Below are positions 9,876-18,171 of a DNA stretch of 64,000 bases, in pieces (within the stretch, counting starts at the first letter, position 1; every line of letters begins with the position of its first letter). The stretch is from assembly GCF_900167085.1 (NCBI RefSeq), contig NZ_FUXA01000004.1, forward strand, positions 269,985 to 333,984, written 5' to 3'. Position numbers and translations under genes: made by a program. The notes under the pieces were generated by a model that was given only the letters and a program-made list of their open reading frames with translations, was not told the origin of the DNA and searched no databases. The stretch comes from Eubacterium ruminantium. Lineage in GTDB: Bacteria > Bacillota > Clostridia > Lachnospirales > Lachnospiraceae.

Positions 9876-10607
9876 ATGGTGAACTTTAAAATATATAATA
9901 GCGACTGTATCAAAATAATGAAAAAGCTTGATGCAGATTCTATAAACTTAATAATTACCGATCCGCCCTATAATCTGGGAAAGTTTATGGAGAATAGAGA
10001 CACCAACCTTAAAAAGATGCGGGATAACTTTTTTGGAGCTGCTGGTTGGGATGATATGAATTTCGAATCCTGGACAAATAGTATGGATAGTTTCTTTGAA
10101 CAGGCGGCACGAGTTATGAAAAAAGGTGGTAGTATTATTGTTTTTATGGCGATAATTAAAGTGGAAACAATAATCAAACTTGCTGAAAAACATGGTTTTT
10201 ACTACAAAACAACGGGAATATGGCATAAAACAAATCCTATGCCAAGAAACATGAACCTGCATTTTGTTAACTCTACAGAATCATGGGTGTACTTCACATA
10301 TAAAACACGGACAGGTACCTTTAATAATAATGGAGAATGCTTACATGATTTTGTTGAAACGTCTGTAACACCTGCAGGAGAGAGAAGATATGGCAAACAT
10401 CCGACACAAAAACCACTAAAGTTGATGGAATATTTTGTCACAATTCTTTCTAATGAAGGTGATCGAGTGCTTGATCCATTCATGGGCAGTGGAAGCACTG
10501 GTGTGGCTGCAGTAAAGAATAATCGAGATTTTATAGGAGTTGAGCTAGACAAGTCCTATTATGAGATGTCGAAGAAAAGAATTGAGGAGATTTTGAATGA
10601 AGCCTAA
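9876..10607 (+). CDS. DPPY-type amino DNA methyltransferase
   Basis: A short (243-residue) N6-adenine or N4-cytosine DNA methyltransferase of the beta group, in which the catalytic motif precedes the AdoMet-binding motif: TDPPYNLG at about residue 28 and DPFMGSGSTGVAA at about 200. DPPY rather than SPPY favours N6-adenine as product. The conserved HPTQKP segment precedes the AdoMet site. The start ATG has GAGGAG a few bases upstream. Its last codons overlap the next gene, a C5-cytosine methyltransferase, by 11 bp, so the two are translationally coupled. One amino and one C5 methylase side by side in front of a LlaJI-type nuclease pair suggests each strand of an asymmetric site is methylated by its own enzyme; that is inference. 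Confidence 0.88.
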   Translation: MVNFKIYNSDCIKIMKKLDADSINLIITDPPYNLGKFMENRDTNLKKMRDNFFGAAGWDDMNFESWTNSMDSFFEQAARVMKKGGSIIVFMAIIKVETIIKLAEKHGFYYKTTGIWHKTNPMPRNMNLHFVNSTESWVYFTYKTRTGTFNNNGECLHDFVETSVTPAGERRYGKHPTQKPLKLMEYFVTILSNEGDRVLDPFMGSGSTGVAAVKNNRDFIGVELDKSYYEMSKKRIEEILNEA

Positions 10608-11679
10608 AGTTATTGATTTATTTGCTGGAGTAGGGGGTATGTCCTTAGGTTTTGAAAAAGCGGGATTTGATGTTGTGCTAGCGAATGAATATGATGAATC
10701 AATCGCAGAGGCCTACAAAAAAAACCATAGTAGTACAAAAATGGTGGTAGGGGATATCACGAAACTTGATCTGGACGAAACCTTTGGGAAATACAATGGA
10801 AAAATCGATGTTATAATAGGTGGTCCCCCCTGCCAAGGCTTTTCTCAGAAGGGACAAAGGAAAAGCATAAAGGACGAGAGAAATTTCTTGTTCAAGTACT
10901 ACATCAAAGTTGTTGAACTAGTCAGACCTAAATATTTTGTCATGGAAAATGTTCCTAATCTTTTAACGACTGAGAAGGGTTACTTTCGGCATGAAATTGA
11001 GGAATTGTTCCGAGAATTAGGTTATGAAAACTTGTCGACAGGCGTATTAAATGCATCTGACTATGGTGTTCCACAAAACCGAAGACGAACTGTAATAATC
11101 GGTAAACTCGGCGGTGTAGCACCTGATTTGCCTAAAACTAAAAACAAGACTGTGACAATATGGGATGCTATAAGTGACTTGGCTTTTCTTGAATCTGGTG
11201 AAGGAACTGAGGAACAGTCTTATATAAATAAAGCGGAGAGCGAATATCAGAAACTTTTACGAGGGGATTGCAAAGTCCTTCATAATCATGTTGCGACCAA
11301 ACACTCCGATTTAGCATTGAAAAGGTTAAAAATGATCCCGCCTAATGCTGGAAAAGAAGTTTTGCCACCAGAACATATAACAAAGTCAATTTATAGTGGT
11401 ACATGGACAAGAATGAGGAAGGATGAGATTTCGGTAACCATAACAACACGATTTGATACACCTTCGTCAGGCAAATTCACTCATCCTTATTTAAACCGAG
11501 CCATTACTGTAAGAGAAGCCGCTAGAATTCAGTCGTTTCCAGACGATTTTGTGTTTACGGGTAAAAAGGGCTCACAGATGAAACAGGTAGGAAATGCAGT
11601 ACCGCCATTGCTTGCCCAAGCGGTTGCTGAATGCATAATGGAAGACATAAAGGAGACGAAAAATGAGCAGACCAAGTAA
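10597..11679 (+). CDS. DNA C5-cytosine methyltransferase (second copy)
   Basis: A 360-residue C5-cytosine methyltransferase. Motif I is DLFAGVGGMSLGFEKAGF at the extreme N-terminus, the catalytic loop is GGPPCQGFSQKG (about residue 78), followed by MENV, PQNRRR and the terminal GNAVPP. It is clearly different from the cytosine methylase at 582-1712 in the region between motifs VIII and IX that reads DNA, so the two should recognise different sites. It overlaps the preceding amino methylase by 11 bp and the McrB-like gene by 17 bp. In LlaJI-type systems two methylases and two McrBC-like subunits form one unit; here one of the two methylases has been exchanged for an amino methylase, or that is the native form of this subtype. 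Confidence 0.9.
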   Translation: MKPKVIDLFAGVGGMSLGFEKAGFDVVLANEYDESIAEAYKKNHSSTKMVVGDITKLDLDETFGKYNGKIDVIIGGPPCQGFSQKGQRKSIKDERNFLFKYYIKVVELVRPKYFVMENVPNLLTTEKGYFRHEIEELFRELGYENLSTGVLNASDYGVPQNRRRTVIIGKLGGVAPDLPKTKNKTVTIWDAISDLAFLESGEGTEEQSYINKAESEYQKLLRGDCKVLHNHVATKHSDLALKRLKMIPPNAGKEVLPPEHITKSIYSGTWTRMRKDEISVTITTRFDTPSSGKFTHPYLNRAITVREAARIQSFPDDFVFTGKKGSQMKQVGNAVPPLLAQAVAECIMEDIKETKNEQTK

Positions 11680-13591
11680 TATTCCAGTTTACCCTGAGAT
11701 GGATTTAAAACTGGGAATTAAATCATCAATTCCAAAGGTGAAGCAAACTATAGCACTTGCGCTATTATTGTTCGAGAGCGAGGGCAGGAAAGATGCGGTT
11801 GCGTATTCAACAGAGGTTGGTTCTGCTACCGTATGTGAAACAGCGGTTGAAGCAAGGCTAAAAGCTATGCTTAACCCGATATACACTACTTATGGTGAAT
11901 CCGATACATCATTCATGTATGCCGTAAATGATAATTATTTATTTAAGGCTCAGATAGAACATTTACAGGTATTATTTGAATTGATATATAGGATAGGGCA
12001 GGTTTTTTTTATAGATACAACAAAAAGCTTTTCTGCTGAAAGAACTGGTGGTGTAAGATATGCTAAAAGACTCAAATATTCTGCAAATGCTGATTTGCTG
12101 TCTCCGTTATTTGATGGATCGGATGCAGTGAAGTATAAAGAAACTCTTGTTAATTGGCTTGGATTAGATAGTGTACCAGAAGACGTTAAAGCGGCAGAAG
12201 GTATATGCAGAATTATGACTGTAATATCTGAGACAGCAATTTTCAAGCTTGTAGATGGGTCTGCGGATGTTTTCTTTAATCAGAATGAGATATATAAAGC
12301 TATTCAGAATAACCCTGGTGTGGCAATTGATATATCGGGAGATTCAGAACCGAAAGGGGCTCTCAGGATTATTAAAAATGCGCTTGATGAGGATATAAAT
12401 CCTGTTTTGTCATACAACGGTGGAAATGTTACATCAAGAGTGGGTGCAGCTGTTTTGGCGGCATATCAAAGCCGAGTAAATACTTTGTTAGGTTTATCGT
12501 CTACAAAGCTTCCTAAAAAGAAAACGGGAGTACTTGTGCGTAATACGAATATATTACCGGGTATTGATAGAAATCTTATTTTTTTTGGGGCTCCCGGTAC
12601 GGGAAAGAGTTACCAGTTGAATGATAAGGTAAATTCAATGATAGCAAACGATGATCAGATGGAGAGAGTCACATTCCATCCAGATTATTCATATGCACAA
12701 TTTGTAGGAACATATAAGCCTGTATCAGAAAGCGATGGTCAGATTAATTATAGGTTTGTTCCCGGCCCTTTTGCAAGAATTTTGGTTGCTGCATTAAAAA
12801 GTGCGCGAGATCTTCAATCAAACGCATTGCCATATTTCTTGGTTATTGAAGAAATCAATCGTTCAAAAGTTGCAGCTGTATTTGGAGATATATTCCAATT
12901 ACTAGATCGCAAAGCAGATAATTCGAGCGAGTATAATATTCAGGCTAGCGAAGATTTACGAAAGTATTTGTCTTCCGAACTGGGCGGAGAACCTGATGAA
13001 TATGCTAGTATATTCATTCCAGATAATATGTTTATTTGGGCAACGATGAATAGTGCCGATCAGGGTGTATTTCCTATGGATACAGCGTTTAAAAGGCGTT
13101 GGAATTTCCAATATATAGGAATTGATGATGAAGAAATCACGGAAGAATCATCTGGAACAAATATAGAGCATATCAAATTAATTTTCACTTGTGGTACAGA
13201 CGATATTCGTTGGAATGTACTTAGAAGAGCGATAAACATGAAATTGTCCTCTGAGGATATAAATGCGCATGAGGACAAACTTATGGGACCGTTCTTCATA
13301 AAATGTGAAGGGTTTACACTTGATGCGGCAAACAAAGTAGATCCATCTGAAAATGATAAATTCCTTTCAGTTTTCAATGAAAAGGTATTGATGTATCTAT
13401 TTGAAGATGTTGCAAGAACCAGACGACCAGAATTGTTTTCTGGAATAGTTGATAAATGTAGTCGATTTTCGCAAGTAAAGGAAGCCTTTTTGTCAGACGG
13501 TTTAAGAATCTTCGGTGATGATTTCAAGACGAAATACTATGATGTTCAAGAAACGGAATATGATACAAAGAAAACACGCTTAGGAGTGTGA
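11663..13591 (+). CDS. McrB-like AAA+ GTPase/ATPase restriction subunit
   Basis: A 642-residue motor subunit of a McrBC/LlaJI-type restriction enzyme. The first ~290 residues form an unrecognised N-terminal domain, expected to bind the DNA target. The AAA+ part has Walker A GAPGTGKSYQLN (about residue 310), Walker B in FLVIEEINRSKVAAVFGD (about 394-410), the McrB signature ATMNSADQG (about 460) and KRRW. McrB proteins use GTP to translocate DNA and recruit the McrC nuclease. The gene overlaps the upstream methylase by 17 bp and is followed four bases later by the McrC-like gene. R1.LlaJI is the closest described arrangement I know. Confidence 0.88.
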   Translation: MSRPSNIPVYPEMDLKLGIKSSIPKVKQTIALALLLFESEGRKDAVAYSTEVGSATVCETAVEARLKAMLNPIYTTYGESDTSFMYAVNDNYLFKAQIEHLQVLFELIYRIGQVFFIDTTKSFSAERTGGVRYAKRLKYSANADLLSPLFDGSDAVKYKETLVNWLGLDSVPEDVKAAEGICRIMTVISETAIFKLVDGSADVFFNQNEIYKAIQNNPGVAIDISGDSEPKGALRIIKNALDEDINPVLSYNGGNVTSRVGAAVLAAYQSRVNTLLGLSSTKLPKKKTGVLVRNTNILPGIDRNLIFFGAPGTGKSYQLNDKVNSMIANDDQMERVTFHPDYSYAQFVGTYKPVSESDGQINYRFVPGPFARILVAALKSARDLQSNALPYFLVIEEINRSKVAAVFGDIFQLLDRKADNSSEYNIQASEDLRKYLSSELGGEPDEYASIFIPDNMFIWATMNSADQGVFPMDTAFKRRWNFQYIGIDDEEITEESSGTNIEHIKLIFTCGTDDIRWNVLRRAINMKLSSEDINAHEDKLMGPFFIKCEGFTLDAANKVDPSENDKFLSVFNEKVLMYLFEDVARTRRPELFSGIVDKCSRFSQVKEAFLSDGLRIFGDDFKTKYYDVQETEYDTKKTRLGV

Positions 13592-13595
13592 AGGA

Positions 13596-15098
13596 ATGGC
13601 TCTTATAACACGATATGTTAGAGAGGGTAAAATATATACAAAAGACTTTTTAAGAGATCACTTTGCATTTGCCAATGATACTGAATTTGGATCTTTTCTG
13701 AAACAGCTAAAAAAATATCGTGTTTTGAAGACGATAAAAGGGAAGAACAGTAAAGAAGAAGATGAATCCCTGCTTGAAGAAGATGATGAGGATTATGTCG
13801 GAGAAATTGATGATAATTCTTCGATAAAGTACTTGTTTCGATACGTAGGATTATTGACATGCAAAGGAAGAGTAATCTATGTATATCCCAAATACATAGA
13901 ACCTGTTGGCGATTACGCTCCTCAAAAAGAGATGCGGCAGGTAATAAATGTACTCCGAAAGTATAATAAAGCCCGAAAAGACATAATAAAAGAATATTCA
14001 GGGAAAGAAGGAAAAGATGAAATAAACATTCTATCCTTAATGATTTATTTTATTCAGGATTTCTTGGATCATGGTTTGTATTCAAATGATGAAGAAATTA
14101 CGGAGATAAATGGATCAGAAAACTATTTATGGCAAAAGACTATTGATGAAACGTTCCCGATTATCAGAGATAACAGACCTTACTATACTGAAATTTACAC
14201 ATTGAGGAAAGTCTTCAATGAAGATGATTTTATTCGCAGATTACACGCTTGGATTATAACAGATGCGTGTCGACAGATGAAAGAAACGGGACTATCTGAT
14301 ATTTATGGATATCCGTATATTGAAATCTCTTCGGAAATAAAAAAAGATTTTGGTGATGACCAATATATTTCAAAACAAATTGAAGATGAATTGAGATTGC
14401 AGTTTGATGATAGAAGGATAATGCTTCTTCATGCAATGAACTCATATATTACTCTAAGAGGAAAAATGAGGGAAGGCGATGAAGTTATGTTGCTATTGGG
14501 GACCAGAACATTCCATGTTGTTTGGGAAGAAGTATGTGCCAAGGTCTTTAAGAGTCAGAGAAATGAAAAACTCAATAATCTTGGCTCAAGATACAAGCCC
14601 GTTATGGATTATATAGTTATTAATCCGTTAGATGGTAGTAAGGAATTAATAGAGTTGATTCAGAAACCACGGTGGGAGATGGAAGGAATGATTAGAGAGC
14701 CAAAAGACACTTTTGTTCCTGATTTCTTGAGCTTCTTTACTGAACACGGGAAATATTACTATTATATTCTTGATGCTAAGTATTATTGTCCAGAATTAAA
14801 TGGAAATAAGATATTAAAGAATCCTGGTGTCGAAGATGTTGCAAAACAGTATTTGTATTATTTGGCATATAAGTATTTTTTGGATGATATAAGTATTACA
14901 TATGCTGATGTGAAAAACTATTTTTTAATGCCTAAAGAAACTGGTAAGATTGAAGATGTTGGGTTTGTTGAACTCGAGTTATGGCGACATTTTCGAGCTG
15001 TCCCAAGGTTTGTGAGAATAAAGAAGCTGCCAGCTGATTTGATGTATGAAAAATACATTTCGGATCAGACGATTCAACTAAAAGAATTAGATATATAA
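13596..15098 (+). CDS. McrC / LlaJI-type PD-(D/E)XK nuclease subunit
   Basis: A 500-residue protein with the layout of the LlaJI/McrC nuclease subunit: an N-terminal partner-binding region and a C-terminal PD-(D/E)XK nuclease. The catalytic residues can be placed in VPDFLSFF (about residue 373) and YYILDAKYY (about 390). A strongly acidic stretch occurs near residues 50-75. The start ATG (MALITRYVREGKIY) has a GAAGGA ribosome site and lies four bases after the McrB-like stop, which fits obligate co-expression of the two subunits. This gene closes the densely packed part of the defence operon; the next gene starts 47 bp later with slightly different codon use. Confidence 0.85.
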   Translation: MALITRYVREGKIYTKDFLRDHFAFANDTEFGSFLKQLKKYRVLKTIKGKNSKEEDESLLEEDDEDYVGEIDDNSSIKYLFRYVGLLTCKGRVIYVYPKYIEPVGDYAPQKEMRQVINVLRKYNKARKDIIKEYSGKEGKDEINILSLMIYFIQDFLDHGLYSNDEEITEINGSENYLWQKTIDETFPIIRDNRPYYTEIYTLRKVFNEDDFIRRLHAWIITDACRQMKETGLSDIYGYPYIEISSEIKKDFGDDQYISKQIEDELRLQFDDRRIMLLHAMNSYITLRGKMREGDEVMLLLGTRTFHVVWEEVCAKVFKSQRNEKLNNLGSRYKPVMDYIVINPLDGSKELIELIQKPRWEMEGMIREPKDTFVPDFLSFFTEHGKYYYYILDAKYYCPELNGNKILKNPGVEDVAKQYLYYLAYKYFLDDISITYADVKNYFLMPKETGKIEDVGFVELELWRHFRAVPRFVRIKKLPADLMYEKYISDQTIQLKELDI

Positions 15099-15145
15099 TA
15101 TTTATGTTATGAGAAAAGTTGAATTTATTGTAGGACGAGGTGTAC

Positions 15146-16747
15146 ATGGCAAACAAAGATAACAGCAAATTTCATAACATAGATATATCATCAGACTACC
15201 TTTCGGACGACTATATGAAAGCTGTCGGGGAGAAAATTGTGGGGATGATGAAGCCTGATACATACGGCTGTGATGCATTTTTTGTAAAGACATTCATCAA
15301 TGAAGATATGCAGATGGATTTCTCTATCATAGCAAATCTGTTTTATATGAATGTTCCGGAGGCGCTTACATTTAAGAATTATGATTATTTTACAGATACG
15401 TCGATCAAAGCGTCATATCCGATAGAAGCGTTTACTGTATTTACGCTTTCACAGATTTTATCGATGGCTAAGTCCGGAAATGAATTCTCCGTACAGCTCC
15501 TGAAGTATCTTTACAAGATTTATTACAAGAAAGAATATAAGGTATTGAAGAAGTTCAAGACTATTTCCCCACAGGAGATAATGTCTCTTTCTGAAGATGA
15601 AGAAGGGGAGAACATTGGTACAATGGCAAGGATTCTTACGCTGTGCCCATTCTTTGGAATAGAGCTTGATGATAAATGTGCGGTTCTGTATCTCGTTATT
15701 GATAAACACAACCTTGAGGACGAGGAAAATATAAAAACTCCGGAAGTTTCCAGGGCTGATATGAAACAGTTTGAGGAAGCGTCACTACAGATCAATGACA
15801 TATTTGGCGTAGATAATCTTGATGAGATAATAAAAGCATCTAAGGACTATAGAAAATACGACAGATTCCGAAGAACAGTCTATAAAAGTATGGGTTACAG
15901 ATCGGACTTCGTTGATCTTCAGGATGGTGTTGTCTCAACAGGTCTCTGTTATATTCAGACACTGCTTATTCTGAACAAGATGTATCCGGATAGGAAGTTC
16001 ACTAAGGAGGAACTTCAGATCTATGCGTCTATTTATTTTGATGCTTCAATTGTCTGCAGATCAATGAATGAGATTGACGATTACTTGAAGGTCATGCTCG
16101 GTGAGGTAGATGATTTTACTATTGAAGAGAGCATGTTTGATCCGGAAGAATTTGAAAAGGCGGCAGGGATCAAAATTATAAGATATAATAGTCAGGACGA
16201 TGCTGAAGGTGACGGTAGTTTGAATGCTGGTACCATGGATCCTCAGAAAAAGCCTTCTGCTGGTTCGGGGGCTAAGACTATCAGTAGTGGAAGAACGGGT
16301 GCTTTAAGTGGTGCTTCCGAGAGCAAATCTATGGGCGAGGGAACGCAGACTTATGAAGATGAAATAGACAAACTGAGAAGTAAACTTCATAAGAAGGAAT
16401 ATGATGCAAATCATTTTGCGGATCTATACAGGGATACTAAGAAGAAGCTTGAAGAGGCAGAGCTGGAAAAGCAGATGCTTAAGTCTGAACATGAAGAACT
16501 GATAGCGCTCAGAGAGCATGTTTATAATATGACTGAAGAGGATATAGTTCTTCAGGAAAAGAATCGTCGAGAGCTGATAGCTTCCGTTATTGATAAAAGA
16601 ATCGTTATTGTCGGAGGACATAAGAACTGGGTTCAGAAGATGAGAGATGTATTTCCAAATTGGAAATATATTGACTTCAAATCGGTAATGAATTGTTTGA
16701 TAAGGAAAATCCATATTGGGCTAATTTTTTTAGGGATAGATGTCTAG
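15146..16747 (+). pseudogene. DUF2325-type protein, 3' end lost
   Basis: A large cytoplasmic protein of unknown role. Residues 1-350 are helical with no known motif; 350-410 is a low-complexity, Gly/Ser-rich linker; 415-490 is a predicted coiled coil rich in E, K and L; the end reads KRIVIVGGHKNWVQKMRDVF, the beginning of a DUF2325 domain. That domain normally continues for about 60 more residues, but here the frame runs into unrelated sequence after about 16690 and stops. An overlapping ORF for a SUKH-type protein begins at the same place, so a deletion has joined two genes. The GTG at 15140 is less likely than the ATG at 15146, which has GAGGTG upstream. It may once have belonged to the defence operon, but the 47-bp gap makes that unsure. 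Confidence 0.65.
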
Positions 16748-17211
16748 AAAAGAAAACAGAGGGACTGAAATATAAATTCTTGAAATATACATATGTAAGT
16801 GAACTAGAAGAAGGATACTTAGATGAACTTCAGGAAAAGTATGATTTTGTATATCCGGATATTTTGCGTGAGTACTATGAAAACTATAACGAGTCAGTTA
16901 TAGAAACGTGTGAATTTGTTGCTAATGGAAAGGAGATTATGATTTATAACATACTCTCAGTAAAATATGGGAATGAAAGTGTTGAAGAATGTATCAGGAA
17001 TCAGAAAAACAAATTGATTCCGAAATATTATATTCCTTTTGCTCGAGATGTTGAAGGGAGATTTTTTTATCTGAGTAAAAAAGATAGTGGTATATATACC
17101 GATATAAATAAAGAGTATTGTTTTGGAATTAAACATCCTATGAAAATCAGTGATTCAGTTGAAGAACTGTTTGATGTCATGGAAAGAAATATCAAAACAT
17201 ATGAATTCTAG
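16693..17211 (+). CDS. SMI1/KNR4 (SUKH)-like immunity protein, start uncertain
   Basis: A 172-residue ORF opening with TTG inside the 3' end of the DUF2325 gene. The sequence from about residue 35 (DELQEKYDFVYPDILREYYENYN) is typical of SUKH-fold proteins, which neutralise secreted polymorphic toxins by direct binding; the C-terminal part (IPFARDVEGRFFYLSKK) also fits. The reading frame is open upstream of the TTG into the junction, so the true start may have been deleted and the gene may be silent. It sits at the head of a stretch of broken immunity-like genes and has no toxin gene nearby. Assignment is from sequence pattern, not a search. Confidence 0.5.
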   Translation: MFDKENPYWANFFRDRCLEKKTEGLKYKFLKYTYVSELEEGYLDELQEKYDFVYPDILREYYENYNESVIETCEFVANGKEIMIYNILSVKYGNESVEECIRNQKNKLIPKYYIPFARDVEGRFFYLSKKDSGIYTDINKEYCFGIKHPMKISDSVEELFDVMERNIKTYEF

Positions 17212-17228
17212 AATTCTGGAGGTGGCCT

Positions 17229-17356
17229 ATGAGGTTAATTATTACTGATTCGAATATGATCTGGCATAAGGAAAACCCGCCAAGCTGGATAAGTATATTG
17301 AAGAGAACCGGTATTTGATCAAGAATGATATAGAATCAGAGGAGAATTTGTTTTAA
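17229..17356 (+). pseudogene. Small frameshifted gene remnant
   Basis: After a GGAGGTGG ribosome site, an ATG at 17229 opens a frame (MRLIITDSNMIWHKENP) that stops after 29 codons. A plus-one frame continues the likely protein (KLDKYIEENRYLIKNDIESEENLF) to a stop at 17356. I read it as one short gene broken by a frameshift. Function unknown; its position among SUKH-like and other immunity remnants suggests the same class. Confidence 0.35.
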
Positions 17357-17400
17357 CTATGATAATTATAATTTTGAAGGAAATTGTATATAAAATAAAA

Positions 17401-17630
17401 ATGACCGCTTCCAAGACGGAATATATTGACAAATATATTTATTTTGGAAAAAAACAGATAATAGATATCTAGTTGACTATATAGGAAAGTTAATAAATGA
17501 ATATAAATTGTGTGGAATTGAGATTTGGATAGGACGGACTGAATTTGGTATTGACTGGAGAAAAGATTTAATAGACATCGATAATGAAACGTCGCTTCCG
17601 GTGTTTGTAGGAGTGCTTAATCATGTATAG
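17401..17630 (+). pseudogene. Immunity-like small gene broken in a poly-A run
   Basis: The ATG at 17401 starts MTASKTEYIDKYIYFGK and then meets an A-run at 17447-17454. Shifting frame there yields a continuous protein through NRYLVDYIGKLINEYK and GIEIWIGRTEFGIDW to SLPVFVGVLNHV and the stop at 17630. A frameshift in the A-run is therefore the simplest reading. The family is unknown to me. The last ~50 bp (17596-17645) recur at 39602-39651, where only the matching C-terminal stub remains. Confidence 0.4.
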
Positions 17631-17645
17631 GTTGGATAACAAAGG
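17596..17645 (+). repeat. Gene-tail segment shared with 39602-39651
   Basis: About 50 bp beginning TTCCGGTGTTTG and ending ACAAAGGA is repeated, with few mismatches, at 39602-39651. In both places it encodes the C-terminal stub PVF(V/A)GVLN and its stop, followed by matching non-coding bases, so it is a duplicated gene end rather than a chance coding similarity. Confidence 0.6.
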
Positions 17646-17857
17646 ACGAAGCTTCGACCTTTGAAATAGAGTTCATAATTGAAAAGTCTGATGGAGCTAT
17701 TCCGATTGAGGTAAAATCAACAAACAGTCGTTCAAAATCACTTGATAATATGCTGAAAAAGCCGGAGATTCCGTATGGATATAAATTGATCAGCGGAAAT
17801 ATAGGCGTTTCAGATAAGAAGATAACTTTGCCACTTTATATGGCGATGTTTATTTAG
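17633..17857 (+). pseudogene. DUF4143 C-terminal fragment of an AAA ATPase
   Basis: A 74-codon open frame without a start translates to the C-terminal end of a DUF4143-type ATPase: FEIEFIIEKSDGAIPIEVKS, then SKSLDNMLKK and LPLYMAMFI before the stop. The IPIEVKS segment is the conserved core of this nuclease-like domain. The entire ATPase core is missing, so this is a relic. It directly follows an unrelated gene tail at 17630, marking another deletion junction. Confidence 0.6.
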
Positions 17858-17906
17858 GTATATTTAAAGCAAATAATAAGCAATTGTATACATAATACGC
17901 AAAATG

Positions 17907-17934
17907 TTGCGCAAGGTTGCGCAAGGTTGCGCGG
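17907..17934. repeat. TTGCGCAA array, 10-bp period (upstream)
   Basis: Three copies of the palindromic octamer TTGCGCAA (17907, 17917) and TTGCGCGG (17927) follow one another at exactly 10 bp, so all lie on one face of the DNA helix. They sit about 65 bp upstream of the galactanase promoter. Further copies lie at 18048-18066 and, again with 10-bp spacing, just after the gene at 22894-22911. An operator array for a regulator is likely. Confidence 0.6.
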
Positions 17935-17998
17935 GTTTTGCATATTTTTTTGTGCAATTTTACCATAGTTTATTAAATATTAATGAATAGACTGTCAA

Positions 17999-18027
17999 TT
18001 GCTAAAAAAGGGGGCTTAATGTATAAT
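17999..18027 (+). promoter_or_regulatory. Candidate sigma-70/A promoter for the galactanase gene
   Basis: TTGCTA (17999-18004), a 17-bp spacer and a perfect TATAAT (18022-18027), 145 bp upstream of the galactanase start. TTGCGCAA-like half-sites lie on both sides (17907-17934 and 18048-18066), which suggests regulated transcription. Confidence 0.6.
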
Positions 18028-18047
18028 CAAATTATGGTGAACAAGTA

Positions 18048-18066
18048 TGCGCAAACGGTTGCGCGA
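18048..18066. promoter_or_regulatory. TGCGCAA / TTGCGCGA pair downstream of the promoter
   Basis: Two copies of the octamer family (TGCGCAA at 18048 and TTGCGCGA at 18059) lie just downstream of the expected transcription start of the galactanase gene, a position where a bound protein would block elongation. Confidence 0.45.
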
Positions 18067-18171
18067 AGCGTTATGCAGATGGACAAAATGAACGAAAGTC
18101 CGAGCACGTGTAGTTTATAGTTTTTACAGTTTTAGTAGCAGATGATTCGGAAAGGAGAGAGGGGAATCATA

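Noticed and set aside
582..15098. BREX, Druantia or Zorya system
   Set aside because: No PglZ, BrxC/BrxL, DruE-type or MotAB-like genes. DUF1998 is shared with Druantia, but the DrmA-like helicase and DrmE-like protein fit DISARM better.
17401..17630. Programmed frameshift in the A-run
   Set aside because: The A-run is slippery, but there is no stem-loop of the expected kind, and the neighbours are also broken genes; decay is the simpler explanation.
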